Shown here: positions 33,826 to 47,200 of the stretch, one piece after another
How positions within the stretch are numbered: position 1 is the first letter of the stretch
How the letters are laid out: every line of letters starts with the position of its first letter
Source of the DNA: Holacanthus passer
Lineage: Eukaryota > Chordata > Actinopteri > Pomacanthidae
DNA: 64,000 nucleotides
Reading direction: 5' to 3'
NCBI GenBank assembly: GCA_025331565.1
Contig: JAFREQ010000030.1
Span: forward strand, 6,818,501 to 6,882,500
Notes under the pieces: model-generated
What the model was told of the DNA's origin: nothing
Database searches by the model: none
Seen by the model: only the letters and a program-made list of their open reading frames with translations
Translations under genes and position numbers: made by a program

Positions 33826-34225
33826 TTGACCTTTCATGACCTGTCGTCACTTCATCATTTATTAGAAATCTGTGTGAAACTTTGTCATAATTGGCATATG
33901 AATTATTGAGGTATGCCCACCAAATTCAGTGTATACTTGTGTCCAACTGGAGGATTGGATATTATGAAACCCGCTCCAGGTGTTCCTGCGATATCAATTT
34001 CACAAGACTGGGATGGACGTTAGGACACATTGTTCTTGACCTTTGACCCCAAAATCTACTCACTTCATCCTTGAGTCCAAGTGGATATTTATACCAAATT
34101 TGAAGAAATTCCCTCTAGGCGTTCCTGAGATATCATGATCATGAGAATGGGACGGCTGTATGGAGGTACGAAGGACGGACTGATGGACTACCTGAAAACA
34201 GAATGCCTCTTGCCGTCACCAGCAC
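33826..34225 (+). repeat. Interspersed repeat with internal duplication
   Basis: Contains TTGACCTTTGACCCCAAAAT, ACCAAATTTGAAGAAATTCC and two versions of a GTTCCTGNGATATC unit (about 33980 and 34118) each followed by a GGGA-GGAC-rich stretch. I recall this family from many teleost genomes; class unknown to me. Confidence 0.65.
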
Positions 34226-35086
34226 AAAAACTGGTCTGAATTTTACAATGCTGTGAGCACCAACAATGAAATTCCATTCAGCTCCATTGGGTCAGAAATC
34301 TCAAAGAGGGATATCTCTAACCCTTTTTTAGTAGTTGAGCTTCAAGTTAAAATACATAGTGAATTATGGCTGGTCTGACTGAAAAGTGGCAGAGGATTCT
34401 ATCTTTCTTTAAAGTATTACTGTGTGAAGTCCAGGTAAGTTCTACTTGTGGTACCCATGTTTCCATCATGTACCCTTCTGTTGTAAAGTCATTCCAGTGT
34501 GTAGAGCTGCCTTGTTTGATGTGTTGTCTGTCTCTGTTGGTGTTTTCCAGTGTATTTTGATCAGACAAGTCCAATAACTGAAGGATGTTTTCATGCTGTT
34601 CTGTCAAATCTATGTACTGTATGTGTGCATACAGTACATACATTCTTACATCTTCTCAGAGTCACTTTTTTCACTTTATATCAAATCGAAAGATTAAATC
34701 TTATTAACACAAGTTGTGTATTGTATATTATTTTTACTTTATATCTAATTATACAAAAATAACTTCATATTATGAAAATATTATTTGCTGTTTACATTCA
34801 GGTATTCTATTTTTTGAAGCATAGATCCTAAAGTTAAATATCTATATCTATAGATAGATACAGAGATAGGATGCTAGAGAAGCCCAAATAGGCAGAGTGA
34901 GGAGAGAGAGCAGTGTTGAAACAGGGACTTCCCTGAGCCTCCATCATCTGCAGGGAGGGAAAAAAACACTCACACACACACACAGCCTCCCACATACACA
35001 CACACACGCACACTGTGCTGAGAGCTAGCAAGGGGCTTTAAACAGCTTCACACTAAATAGAGACAAAGGGACTGTAACCTGCCACA
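34226..35086 (+). other. gpm6a upstream region and 5' UTR
   Basis: The start codon lies at 35087. The 5' flank holds a TATAGATAGA-like tract (about 34838-34862), a GA-rich tract, and CA repeats (34970-35010). The 5' UTR extends some way upstream but no clear TSS motif is visible. Confidence 0.45.
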
Positions 35087-38000
35087 ATGGAGGAAAACAT
35101 GGATGAATCGCAAAGCCAGAAAGGTAGGACGGAAGAGCAGTTTGTGAATTTTTATCTTTCATCAGCTGTGCCATTCTGCCATTTTTTCTGTTCATCCATC
35201 TCTCTCGGTATCATGGGATTCCTTTGTGTGTGTTGTGGGCAGAGAGAAAGAAGACAGCATACCTGTCCTGCAGAAGAAAAAAAAGCATAGATTTTTATCT
35301 GTACATTTAATTTTTCTTGACACAATTCACAATCTGTTCTCCTCATTGTTCTTCTCAGCAGAAATGGAAAGAGAGGCTGTGAATTTTAATCATTCCATCT
35401 ATATGTCTGCTTGTGATAAAACAACAGATTATGCAACTCTGTTTTGTTGTGTGATTTGATGAACGGATGCACAAACGAGCAGATTGCTTGGATTGAGGAT
35501 GAGAAGAGATGGCAGACACTGGAGGGTCGGTGTTGTTTTGGAGGCTGGACAGACAGATGGATGGGCAGATGCATGGATGGATGGATGGATGGAGGAGGTG
35601 GGAGTGGCAGGGGGGGAGGAAAGGGGTAGAAGAGGGTGATAGAAGGAGGGAGTGTGGTGCAAAACCTTGCAATAAGGGCTAAAAATCAGAGGGAGGAGGG
35701 ATAAGTGGAGCAGTGATTGATGCCTCCATTGGGATTTTCTTTGTTAGCCTCCATTGTTGATGCTTCACGCTTGTCTGAACGCCTTTTCCTCTCCTCTCTC
35801 CCTTTCTCTCTGCATGTCTCCCTTTTTTTCTGCTGTCTGTGTCACTCCCTTCCCTTTCCCTCCATTTTCTTTATATGTCTCTATCACTAGTCCTCTCCCC
35901 TTATGTATTTTTTTCTTCCGTCGTTCTGACTGAGTATATTTCAAACTGGATTTTCTGGGACTATCAGTCTGTCTCTTTGCCTCTGCAGGTGTCTGTCTCT
36001 TGTTTCTGTCTGTCTTTTTCTGTCTCTTTCTCCCTAACACTAATCTCTCATTCACCTCCATCTCGCTCTGCCCGTTCCCTCCCTCTATTCCTCCCTTACT
36101 CCCAGCCTTTTTTTTTTTTTTTTACCATTTCTTTTCCATCATCTATTATTTTCCGCCTATTTCTAATCTTACACGTTTCATTTCAATCATATGTCATATT
36201 TTTCTGTATGTTTGGTTTTTTTTTGCACATAGCATATTCATGTTTTCTGGTGTTCCTCCCATATTATTGTTGTTGTTCTCAGCGGTAAAAATGGGCGTGT
36301 CTTTTTTCTTCATCGCACCTTCTGTCTGAAATCAGACAAAAGCAGTGCTGCTTACACGTATTCTGTCCTGCAAACGACGACTGAGGTGTTTTTCATAAAA
36401 AATACACAATTACTTGTATTTATCACGGTATTAACGTTTATTAACACTGTATCTATGGTAACACCATTATGGAATTGTCTTCTGTTGTGTGATAGGCAGA
36501 TTCATGTGTTTTTTCTGGAAGGAACCTATTTCAGCCAATCAGAAAACCCCTAATGGGAGGCATGATGTTTCAAACAAACATGATTTTTCATTCCAGCCAC
36601 TTTCTTTTTTTAACTATCACCCCCACTCCTTCTATTCATCCCTTCAACTAGTTCCCATCCCACATCCATGTCATTCATTCCATCGCCACTGCTTTCTTCA
36701 TACATCCTTGTTTAATGTGACTGTCACCAGCCTCCCCCTCTCGCTCCCTCTTCTTCCAGTTTTAATAAATGAGATACACACAGCTGAGAAAATACAGGTG
36801 TGTGGATGAAATATGGCAGAACAGGTGAGAATGAGAGGCGGTGGAAAATGTGCATCTATAAGACAGGGCAGAGAAAGCAGGTGATGGAGAGTGGATGAAG
36901 AGAGAAACAGTTCCATATGATGGACATCGGCTTAATTTTGAACTGATAAATTAACTTTATTTTTTATAGTGATATTATTTATGACAATTAATCAATTTTT
37001 TAATGCTTGGATGCATTGTCAATTTGTTTGAATGCCAGAGGTCTGGTTGAGGTCTTAAATCAGTTTAACTGACTTCTGATAATCTGGTTAGTCTAACTAC
37101 TATTAATTATTATACAGCAGACCCATTCCTTCTTGCAGCCTGGCCTCATGTGACCTAAACTTTGTGTTGCTGATTGGTGTTGGCTCACTTGATTCTCAGT
37201 AGAAGTTCACCACAATTTTGCTACATTTGGTCATCAAGTGTAATTAACCAGGTCTTGCTTTGAGTTTGCCATGAATGTTTGAATGTTACTGGCAAACACA
37301 TCACATGAATTGGACCAGTGACAAAGACAGGATAAAAATAATGGAAGCCAGACCTAACCATTACTCTTAGGTCTTAGGTCTGTCAGCAGCCTGGATACTG
37401 ATCATTTGCGGGCTGTTAAAATCATTTACACATACTGTAGATTTGCCATATATTGCTTGCTAGTTGACCATCATGTCTTGAAGTGGTATCATAGAACCAG
37501 TTTACTGTTATTTGCCACTTTGAACTAACAATGATCACTATAGAAATATTAATAATTATTATTCAAATGTAGTGAAAGTTGATCTTGCAAGATTTTAGGA
37601 TGCTTTCTGTGAGGCTATGATCTTCCTTTGGATGGGATTAACATTATGGGGGAGGTGAGGAATAAAATATTCATTGTGTTCCTCTGTAATTGAACTCATC
37701 ATTCTGGACGGCGTCTTAACCATCATGAAATTGCAGGATGTGGTCTGTAATAGCAGTCACTCAGGACAAATATGACACATACACATATTGATATCATTCA
37801 TTACACTTCCAGAAGATATCCTTATCTCCAATGTCCATTACGTAAACACGCCCCAAATTCCACTTAACAAATAGAAAAAAAGACCCTTCAGAGCCTTCCC
37901 GAGAATCAGCACATTCTTGGGCTTTCTTCAGTATCAAAGCAGTCCAGTGTTAGTCATCTTTACCTTTTTGGGTGCACTGCAAACTGAAACTGCTAATGGC

Positions 38001-41000
38001 TAATATTCTTTTAATGGTGCCAATTTGACAAAATAGAACAAGTATGTAACAATGCAGACTAAGAGACAGGGCTCAAAAGTGAAGTACCTACCTGTAGCTG
38101 ACATTACAGCCGATTTCACTAGCTTTTGATCTTGCTCTCTTGATGCTTTATTTTTTTCTAGTGGCACAGTGATTTTCAAATAATCCTATATGTTGCTCTT
38201 AGCATTTTCTATTGATCAGACCAGACCATTTCCACACAAAAGTCAAACTTCACTATGAGCGGATTAAAGAAAAAAGTAGAAAGAAGAGCCACTCCTACCA
38301 TATGGAAAACCTAAACATTCACTCTAAAACACATGGCCGACGCACTGAATGGGATTTAAATGAGTTTGTTGAAAGAGTGGTTAATTATTACTGGTGTGGG
38401 GGTGAAAAATAACCATCTGGATTAGAATCACTGAACAGCACAGGTAAAGTTAAAATCACTCTAGAGAAATAAATCTAGTCCAAATGTGGCTTTAGTCTGA
38501 GTTATACTTTTCAAAATACAAATATTTATTGAATTCTGCCATCAGAATTTTTTACTATATCATTTTAGTACCTGCAGTATTAAAAAAAACCAAATTCTCC
38601 ACAGGGATCAGCAAAGTTTCATGTTATAATATAATGTGATAGAGTGAAAGATTTGAAACAAAGTGTGACAGAGACACACTGAGAGGTTTTAATTGTCCTG
38701 CTGAGGACTTAACACTGCTTTTAGAGATTTATGGGGTTTAACTGGATATTGCAGGTTCTTTATCTAAATCTCAGGTTGGGAAATCTCAGGTTGTTTGTCC
38801 ATATATCTGTAGCCCTTCATTTGGTCTCTCATTATTATCCATTAATACTGTGAGTGCTAAGCTGAAGCAAGGTTGGTTAGTTTAATGTAGTTGTTGCTAA
38901 TATTGTTTTGATGTCAAAAACTTATGATGATTGTGCATTTTTATGTGAAACTCTTCAGTGCTAAAATCATTTGGACAGTAGCCAAAGTGCTGACCTCAGT
39001 GCTCATAACTGTCACCTGCTCCTTACATGTTTCAGATGAACTGAGAGATGATTTTGCTACTCCCACACCACTCTTTAGCCTGCATATTTGCCATTTAAAG
39101 TACTGAAAATCAGACAGTATTGGAATCTATGGAAGTGAATGTTTTTAAGACAGTATAACAAACCCAAAAACTTGATGTTCATTTGACTTCAGTCTGCAAT
39201 GTGTCAGCTCATTGATTTTCATTCTGTCAGGACATTTAAAATGCAACAGTTTGTAACATTCACAGCAATGATGTAAACTTATTGAGGAGAGAAGTGATTC
39301 AAGAGCAATTCGGGAACTTGCTGTTACCAAAATATATAGTCAGATATCAAAAAAAGCAATAGAATTAGAATGAGGCGAGATAGATTTTTTTAAACATGTG
39401 CTGAAAAAAATGCATATTTTTATCCCGCAAGTTGGTGACATGACTTGTTGACAGCTGCGCTCATTATTTTGGGCCCACATTCATCTAATATAATGCTATA
39501 CTTGACACTTACTTTCATATTATGTGCATATCATAGTTACAGCTATGTCTCATAATAATGCAGTTGTTGAGTTGTTGTTAGCGCATATTTTCCAGCAAGC
39601 AAGATTCTGATGAAATACTATGCTAAGAATTTGATTCTGACCCAGTGCCTTCCTCTGAAATAGGTTTTTTCTACAACTTAATTACCACGATGTGTTTTCA
39701 TTAAAGCCTCCATCATCTAATAGCCAAAGCAGATTGGGCCCTATCACATATAACTCCTCCAGTCCTACTTAAGTACTCGCAGGCAGAGAGAAAAATGTCA
39801 TTATATGCAAATCATTTCTTGCTTTCAATATTTGTTCTTGAGAATAAAGAGGAAACCAAGGCGACAGGATCATGGCTACTGGTGACAAAATAGTACCTCA
39901 GCCTTGTTTTTATATATTAAGATATTTTATATATTATTATATTAAGGCGACTGTTCTTGACATGCCAAGAACACCTCACTTGTCATATCTTCACAGGACT
40001 TCAGTAACTCTCGTCATTAGGTGAGTGATGGCATGTCATTTTTTTCTAAAGTTACCACCACAGTGTATACTGTGTCTGGAAGAAATGGAACTTGTTCTTT
40101 CTGGATGATGACATGTAACAGCCAAAATACATGGGACACGGATGTGACGTATCGTGTAGGCAGGGTGGAGCAATGTTTTTTACCTGCTACACAGACTCCA
40201 TCTTGACACCAGTTTGGAAGTGTAGGTTAGATGAATTGATACAAAAACGATTAACTAGATACTTTTAACTACAGGATGATGGATATGCATTGATGTAATT
40301 GATTTATTTTAATATGCAATGTAAAAATAAGCAGCGTGAAAATAGAGATGAGATGAGAGATGAGCAGTGCAGTGCCTGTGACCCACAGTGCTGGGTCTGA
40401 ATCAGAGTTTCTCACTGGAACCGTCGGACAAGGGGAGAGGAGGGCAGAAAAATACCAAAACAAAAACTGTCAAACCTCCAAGACCCAGATAAACAAACAG
40501 GAACCTGTGTACTTCATTTGTTAGATCTGTTTTTTTTCTTGATTTTTCTGTCAGGTTTGAGTTTGTAGCTCTCAATTCTTTGGAGACTCACTCCTTTTCT
40601 TGTCCAAACATGGTGCACATCACAATTCATGCTACTTATTCAGTTATTGTTAAATTTAGTTCAGTTGAACAGGAGACATAAAACACTTCACTTCATACTG
40701 GTGGATTTTTCCCAGGAAAGACCTGTTTGTTGCTCGGTGTTTCACTGAGAAAACGCAGAGGTGTTAATGAACTGGCTCGAGACTGACCACTCAGAATAGC
40801 CATTAACGTGTTGGAATTTACGAAACACTATAAAGGAAATGTGAGAAGGGATTATGGTATGTACTTGGCGTGGAAATGGTGGTTTATCTGGGGATATCTT
40901 ATATGGCCACTTCCTAAACCTGCAGAAGAGGCGATAATTACATTTCGAGGACAATTTGAAAAATGTATTACCAATTGTAGAAGTCAGTGGCAAAACTGAC

Positions 41001-44000
41001 AGGAGTCATACAAGTGAAAGTGGACCATGAGTATTTGCCTCATATCCATTTCATTATTATAACCACTAATAGAAAGGAACTTAATGGAGAGAGGGATAAG
41101 TCAATACAAATTGACTTAGCAGGCCCACAGTGGATGAGAGAGAGAGGAGAGAGCAGGGGAGGAGGCGAGTGGGAGAGAAACAGATACTGAGGAGGGAAGA
41201 AGCAGAGGAGGGAGCCGTGTGTGTGTGTGTGTGTGTGTGGGGGGTTAATTTCATTACCTTCCATTGAAACAATATGATATGAAAACTAGCTCAACACAAG
41301 GTACGTTCTATTGCCTGTGAGTGTATCACATTTACACAGTGAGCAGTGAGCAGCTGGCTAACTGGGCTCTATTCTGACCCATAGTGGGTGGAAGAGGTTC
41401 ACTCCCACCCTGATTGCAACATAATATTACTCTGCTTGTGGCTGTTTGGTCCAGATAACACCACTTTCAAATTTCATACATCAACATCAGCCCAAATTTC
41501 CACCTGTGCATAAGAAATTTCTAAATATGATGAGCATTTTGCTGTGAAGTTTACTGTGCACATCCGTACTCCCCAGAGAGTGAACCTCTTCCATAATGAG
41601 CATTAGCTTTTCATGTCTTCTTTGTACATGAGCTACCTCAAAGTCAGATGAGCAGATGGGCTTGACATTTGATGAACGTGTTCATCCTCCCAAGGGGATG
41701 TACCTTTTTTGATTGTAACGATGGACTTCCCTTTAGTGCCACCAAAAAAAAAAATTTTTTGCCCCACTGTTCAAATGGCTCATGGACCAAATGTTGTCAG
41801 AGAGCTGTTTTTCTAAATGCTCCTTCCACTACTCTGAGGAGTTGTGGCTGAGCCCTGCAGCTTAGAGTGCACTTTTTTTGATGTCACATGTTTTTAAGTG
41901 CTAACTCCTCTTTTGATTATTCATTGGTGCACAAAGGAACGCACACTACATAATCACACAAATATCAAGGTGTGGTGTATTGACACACTCGCGAGCTGTG
42001 ACAAATGAGTGATTATGTAAGTTCAGTATATGAGCTTGCTGTATGCTGTGTCTTGACTTCCGTTTGAATGTGGGCTTCAGCTGTGAATCAGAAAAATCCT
42101 GCCATATCACTGAAAAGTCACACAGGCTGCTGTCATAGAGTCCTGGCAGTGTTTCCAGTTTTCACCGTCCATGGAGCCGCTCCAGCATTAGTCTGTGGAT
42201 GACATCACCACTACAGTCTGTCTCTGTGCCATTTAGCTGAGGAAGGGAGCGGTTCAAATCCTCCATTTACCCGTTTAGAATAAAGAAAATGACATTCTGT
42301 TTGTGAATTCTATGTCAGGGGGCATTTTTGGTGTTTGATTTCTGTGGTTGGGTGAAATTGGTGTTTTAGTGCAAGCTTTCAGTGTCCTGTGATGGTCTAA
42401 AAAATATTTTTTTCAACATAGCAGAGCAGCTTTAAGGAAAAAAAACTGTGTGTTTTTGATCCATTTGTGTTTGTATTACTAAGGTTGGTGTTTGTACATT
42501 GCAATGGGATTTAGTGGAATTGTATAACTATGTATAACTATTTTAACAGCAGATATTGTACACTCCACATTGTTCACCGTTGTGTATTCTTTATTCTTCC
42601 CACCTTTTCCTCTCATTTCAGTACAGAATGAGTTTTTCTTTTGTGAGTCACTTTTAAAAACTGCTTGGTGGAGCATTCATAAACACTCTTACATCAGAGT
42701 TTGGGGAACTGGCTGACCCGACAGCAACCTTCATGATACAAGAACTCGCTAATTGATTGTGATCAGTCGCAACAACGGAAGCTCACATGTGAATGAGATG
42801 TGAGATGCACATTATCACATAGCTTTAGTACTGCATAACTTCAGTTCAACTTAAGGTAAATAGGATTCTTTCTATAAATGCTTACTGGACTATTCTTAAC
42901 AACACAGAATGTGTTTGATTTCTGTTTTAGCCTTCCTAAGAAGGAAGATGCATCATCTCTCTAAGAGTGTTCATGTTTGTTTTTATGATTGGAGCCCAGA
43001 ATGATTGTATTTGAAACAGTGTTACAGATAAATTGTGATGCAGTTGTTGAAGTACTTTGTTACTTGCCATTTATCTGCTGTAATTCTTGCATTTGTAACT
43101 CAGCTGGGAAGGTTTTTAGTATTATTATATATATATTTTGGTAGGTAAACATGAGCAGTACGTGACCATTCCAATAGAGTGACCTTTCATGATATCAGCT
43201 GTTTAATGATTAGAATCATCCCCCCCTGTTTACTCCTGATGCACAAATGTATGCTGTGCAAATGTATGACATCCTTCTTGCAAATATCACAGTTGGCAGT
43301 ATTTTCATAAACAGAGAATGATAAGACGACTACATTATCCTACATTTTTGGTCAGTCATAGTCGGAGCTGTAATTAGGTGACAGCTAATCTCCTCTGTAA
43401 CAGGGTGGTGAAAACTGAGGATGCCTGTTATGTGCGAGATTCCAGAATTCTTATGTTACGATGGTTTGTTCATTGACACCAACTATAGTGCAGAAAGCCT
43501 TGCAGATACTGTAGTAGTAGTAGAGACAAAAACCTTTTGTAATACTTTTCTGCAAGCATCAGTATCGAATGAACAGCATTTGTATACCTAAGTATTGATT
43601 CTGGGTTATTGACTTGCTCTACTCTAATAGTGATTTTACAAGCAGTTTCTTGGTGACTAACCATTTATTCATCCAGTCAGCACAGTGCTGATGTCCAGCT
43701 TCTGCAGGTCCAGTATGGCAAATGATAGCCAGATAAACATTTGTCTTAATGTTTACTGTATGTAACAATCTAACAACCTTGTCATGCCAAACTCACAACA
43801 GGAACGGGACTTGAGATAGAGGTTGTTTTTCTCAGTGCTCTGTGAGTGAGAGATGGATGGAGCGATGCAAAGGCAAGGAGGGATTTGTGGATGAACAAAC
43901 AACTTGATTGGCAGCTAGGAGAATCATTTCAGGAGGCCATGCCAGCAGAGACTGCCACCATTAACTGTGTGTATGCGTCTCAACATATATGGATTTGTGA

Positions 44001-44235
44001 AAAAGGACCTCCTGTAAATCTGCTTCAGACTTTAACAAAACATCATCTTGTATTAATAATAAGAAAAAAAATCACCTGCAGATGAATAATTTTCAGCACA
44101 CATATACTGTATATTTATATTTATCTGGGTTATACTCCACTGTGCTGAACTGCATATCACTCTAAATGGTGCAGTGGGGCTGAACTTGTCATTTTCCATT
44201 CGAATAGGGCTTTGACTCGAGTGCATCTTCAGGCC

Positions 44236-44287
<52 letters not shown>

Positions 44288-47200
44288 TGTGTGTGTGTGT
44301 TTGTGTGTGGGAGACCCCAGTAATCCTCTCTCTGAGCTAAGACACAGTGATCCAGACACACACAAACACACATACAGCAGCTATAGTTGTCTGTTAGACA
44401 ATCAGGCGAGACAGAGCTGTCCAAATTGCAGCCTAATGAGCAGCAAGACTCAAAAGTATGAATGTGTGTTTGCTAGAAAAGCTAGAAAAGAACTGTTTGT
44501 TTGTGTGTGTGAACCACAGCCAGATAACACACAATGATCGCAGACACGTTCATTCTGATGATTTGGTAAAATCTGATTCCATAGATACTGCTGGAGGAAA
44601 GATCACACATGATTAACATCGAAAGGTTTAATCTATGTGAATGTACTCAAATGTCATTGTTCCCCATTGCATTGTTCTTGTGAATATGGGCTCATTTTGT
44701 TTTGGTGGTGCTAAATTAAAAGTTAATGAGCAATGAAGACTCACAAAATCATGAAATCTAATATCAGCTGTAATGTTACGAGCTGTAACTTTCCCAAGTC
44801 CAATGTATTGGATGGACAGACAGATGGACATTACTGAATTGATTCTCACCTGCATATAAGACACTAGGAATTTATACAGTGTAAGTCTTGATCCAGGACA
44901 CTCTCACATTAAAACATAACAAAAACCTGAAAAAATGAACAATAAATGATATGATAAAAAACAGATACAAAAATGTTCAAAAATTGATATATCATTGTTC
45001 ATCATTAAGTCTTATTTTAATCAATATTTAGCAGTAAAGGTTAGATTTAGAAATGTAAAGAATTCCAAAGATGTTACTTCGTCTTAAAGTTTTCTGCTCG
45101 TTTTCTAATTAATTCTTTTTACATATTGATCATGTTGGTATTTTGTTTTATATACAACTATGTATACTGTTCGGTTTAGCTTATTGACAACATTCAAATA
45201 TATCTAGAAACTACAACATATCAGACATTGTCAGAAATACAACAAGAGTTGTCCTGGACTTATTTCCATCCACAGTCCACCAACCTTTATGAAGATGGCA
45301 TTCAATGACATTAAAAAGTATTAGAAAATTTTAACAAAAAAAAATAAGAAACCTCAATTATACTTTATGAAAAGTATCATAGACACCCAAAATGAAATCA
45401 CATGTCTCATACAAGTGTTGACAAAATTCAAGTTCAAAAGTGCAAGAATCAAATAATTAAAAATAAAACATATTAAGATACTCATATGCCATTAGGGGAT
45501 GCTCTCTAGCAGCCATTGTATATCTAAGTGCTATATTTGAAATGGTACCAATCATATTAGACTGACTGTCTGAATAATCATTATAATGGTGATGATCAAC
45601 TCTCTTATCAGTGCTGCAGATCTATTGCAGTAATTTTGAATAATGGGACAGAAAATGGATCCTTGCTGTCATATCATGTCTCAAAATATTTACGCTTCTT
45701 GAACAAAGAAAACAGCCACACATATATATAGACGCTGTATACAGCCGTTTGTGTTTAGCCTGTCCCAGTTTTTACCAGGTCACTGGGTCTTTCCCGCATT
45801 TAAAGCCCAAATATGGAAATATGACGAGGATTATAACATGGCTGAAATTCAGGGCACACACTCTCACAAACACTCTCTCTCACACACACACACAGTCAGA
45901 AACACAACTGCACAGTCATACACATGCAGATATGAAAATATTTAGACGCAAGACACAAACACGCTGCATGAAACACTCTTTCAGAAACACCTCCACACAT
46001 GCTCATAACACATTTATATGACACTTCTCTCTGTGCCTGCCCATCTGCCTCAGAGCTGCTGCACTAATGTGGCCTCAATCTGATTCTTTATGTGTAAAAG
46101 TGAGGGCCGAATGGACATGAATCGACTCAGACGTGTGTATAGTGAACCAAAATTAGCATGTAGCACATTAGCTGATGGACATTTAATTAAATGGAGTCAG
46201 TCAGTGCAAAATGGTGACGTCCTACAGGGCAGAGCAGATGATTTTTAGAGGGAAAAAGGAGAACAGACTTTGTGTCTATGCAAATGGATGCTGTGTGAGA
46301 GTCTCTCTGTTATGTTTATGCGTTCATGGCTGTGTGTGTGTGTGTGTGTGTGTGTGTGAGAAAATGTGCACAGTGTGACTGTAACACTCACAGAGCTGCG
46401 CTGTTGCCATGACAACGCTACAGGCAAAGTGGGTCAGCAGGCTCCTGCCCCACCCCTGTTGGCATGGCAACAAGGCTGGTCAATTAAACCTGAGCAGCAC
46501 GATGACTCACACACGCACACACACACACGCAAACCCCTTTCTGTGCAACAGGGAGGTGAAGGAGGGAAGCAGTGTGTGTGTGTGTGATTCTCTTTATCTT
46601 TCTCTTGCTTTCTGTAGGATCTGTCTCCATGTAGGCTTCAATGAATTGCTGTGTGCTTATTTTGAAGGCCGTGTGTGTGCATGCATGTTCAAATGGAGAC
46701 TTTTGAATTTAAAGCTGCTGATAGAATTATTATTCTTATTTTCAGCCAGGTGCTGAGTGGAGCTGCATACCTCGTCCTGTTAAAATGCTGTAATGTTACC
46801 TGCCCTCCTAACATTGCAGTGGAACACATTGTCACAGGAATATCTGGGTTGTTAAAGTATTTCCGCACTGAAAATCTTTCCCCTCCACTGTGGCCTCTCC
46901 CCTTCACTGTTGTAAAAGTGGATAGATTATCCTTCTGGTAGCAGAAGGGTCCATATGTATCTGGCAGCAACTACAGCAAATCACAGTTACAATGGCAGCC
47001 ACATAAGTGAGTCATTTTGAAATGCCTGATTTGTTGGTGCAGCATTCACAGCCACTGCACAGTTATATAATACGGCAGGTGAAGACCTCTAATAAATCAC
47101 GTCAACACAGCCGGACGGCATAGAAAAAGACAAAGAGTGATCACAAGTAAATCTTCCCCAGCACTGACTGAGAGATACGAACGCTTGCATTAACAATAAA

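Noticed and set aside
35839..36288. 149-codon plus-strand frame, very Ser/Phe/Leu rich
   Set aside because: It arises from a long pyrimidine-rich stretch; the hydrophobic look is a composition artefact.
38212..38412. 66-codon frame in gpm6a intron 1 with a charged composition
   Set aside because: No splice context, no domain and no upstream promoter; frames of this length are expected by chance in AT-rich intron DNA.
44053..44424. 123-codon minus-strand frame in gpm6a intron 1
   Set aside because: Much of it is translation of the CT/GA microsatellite (Arg-Glu repeats), not a protein.
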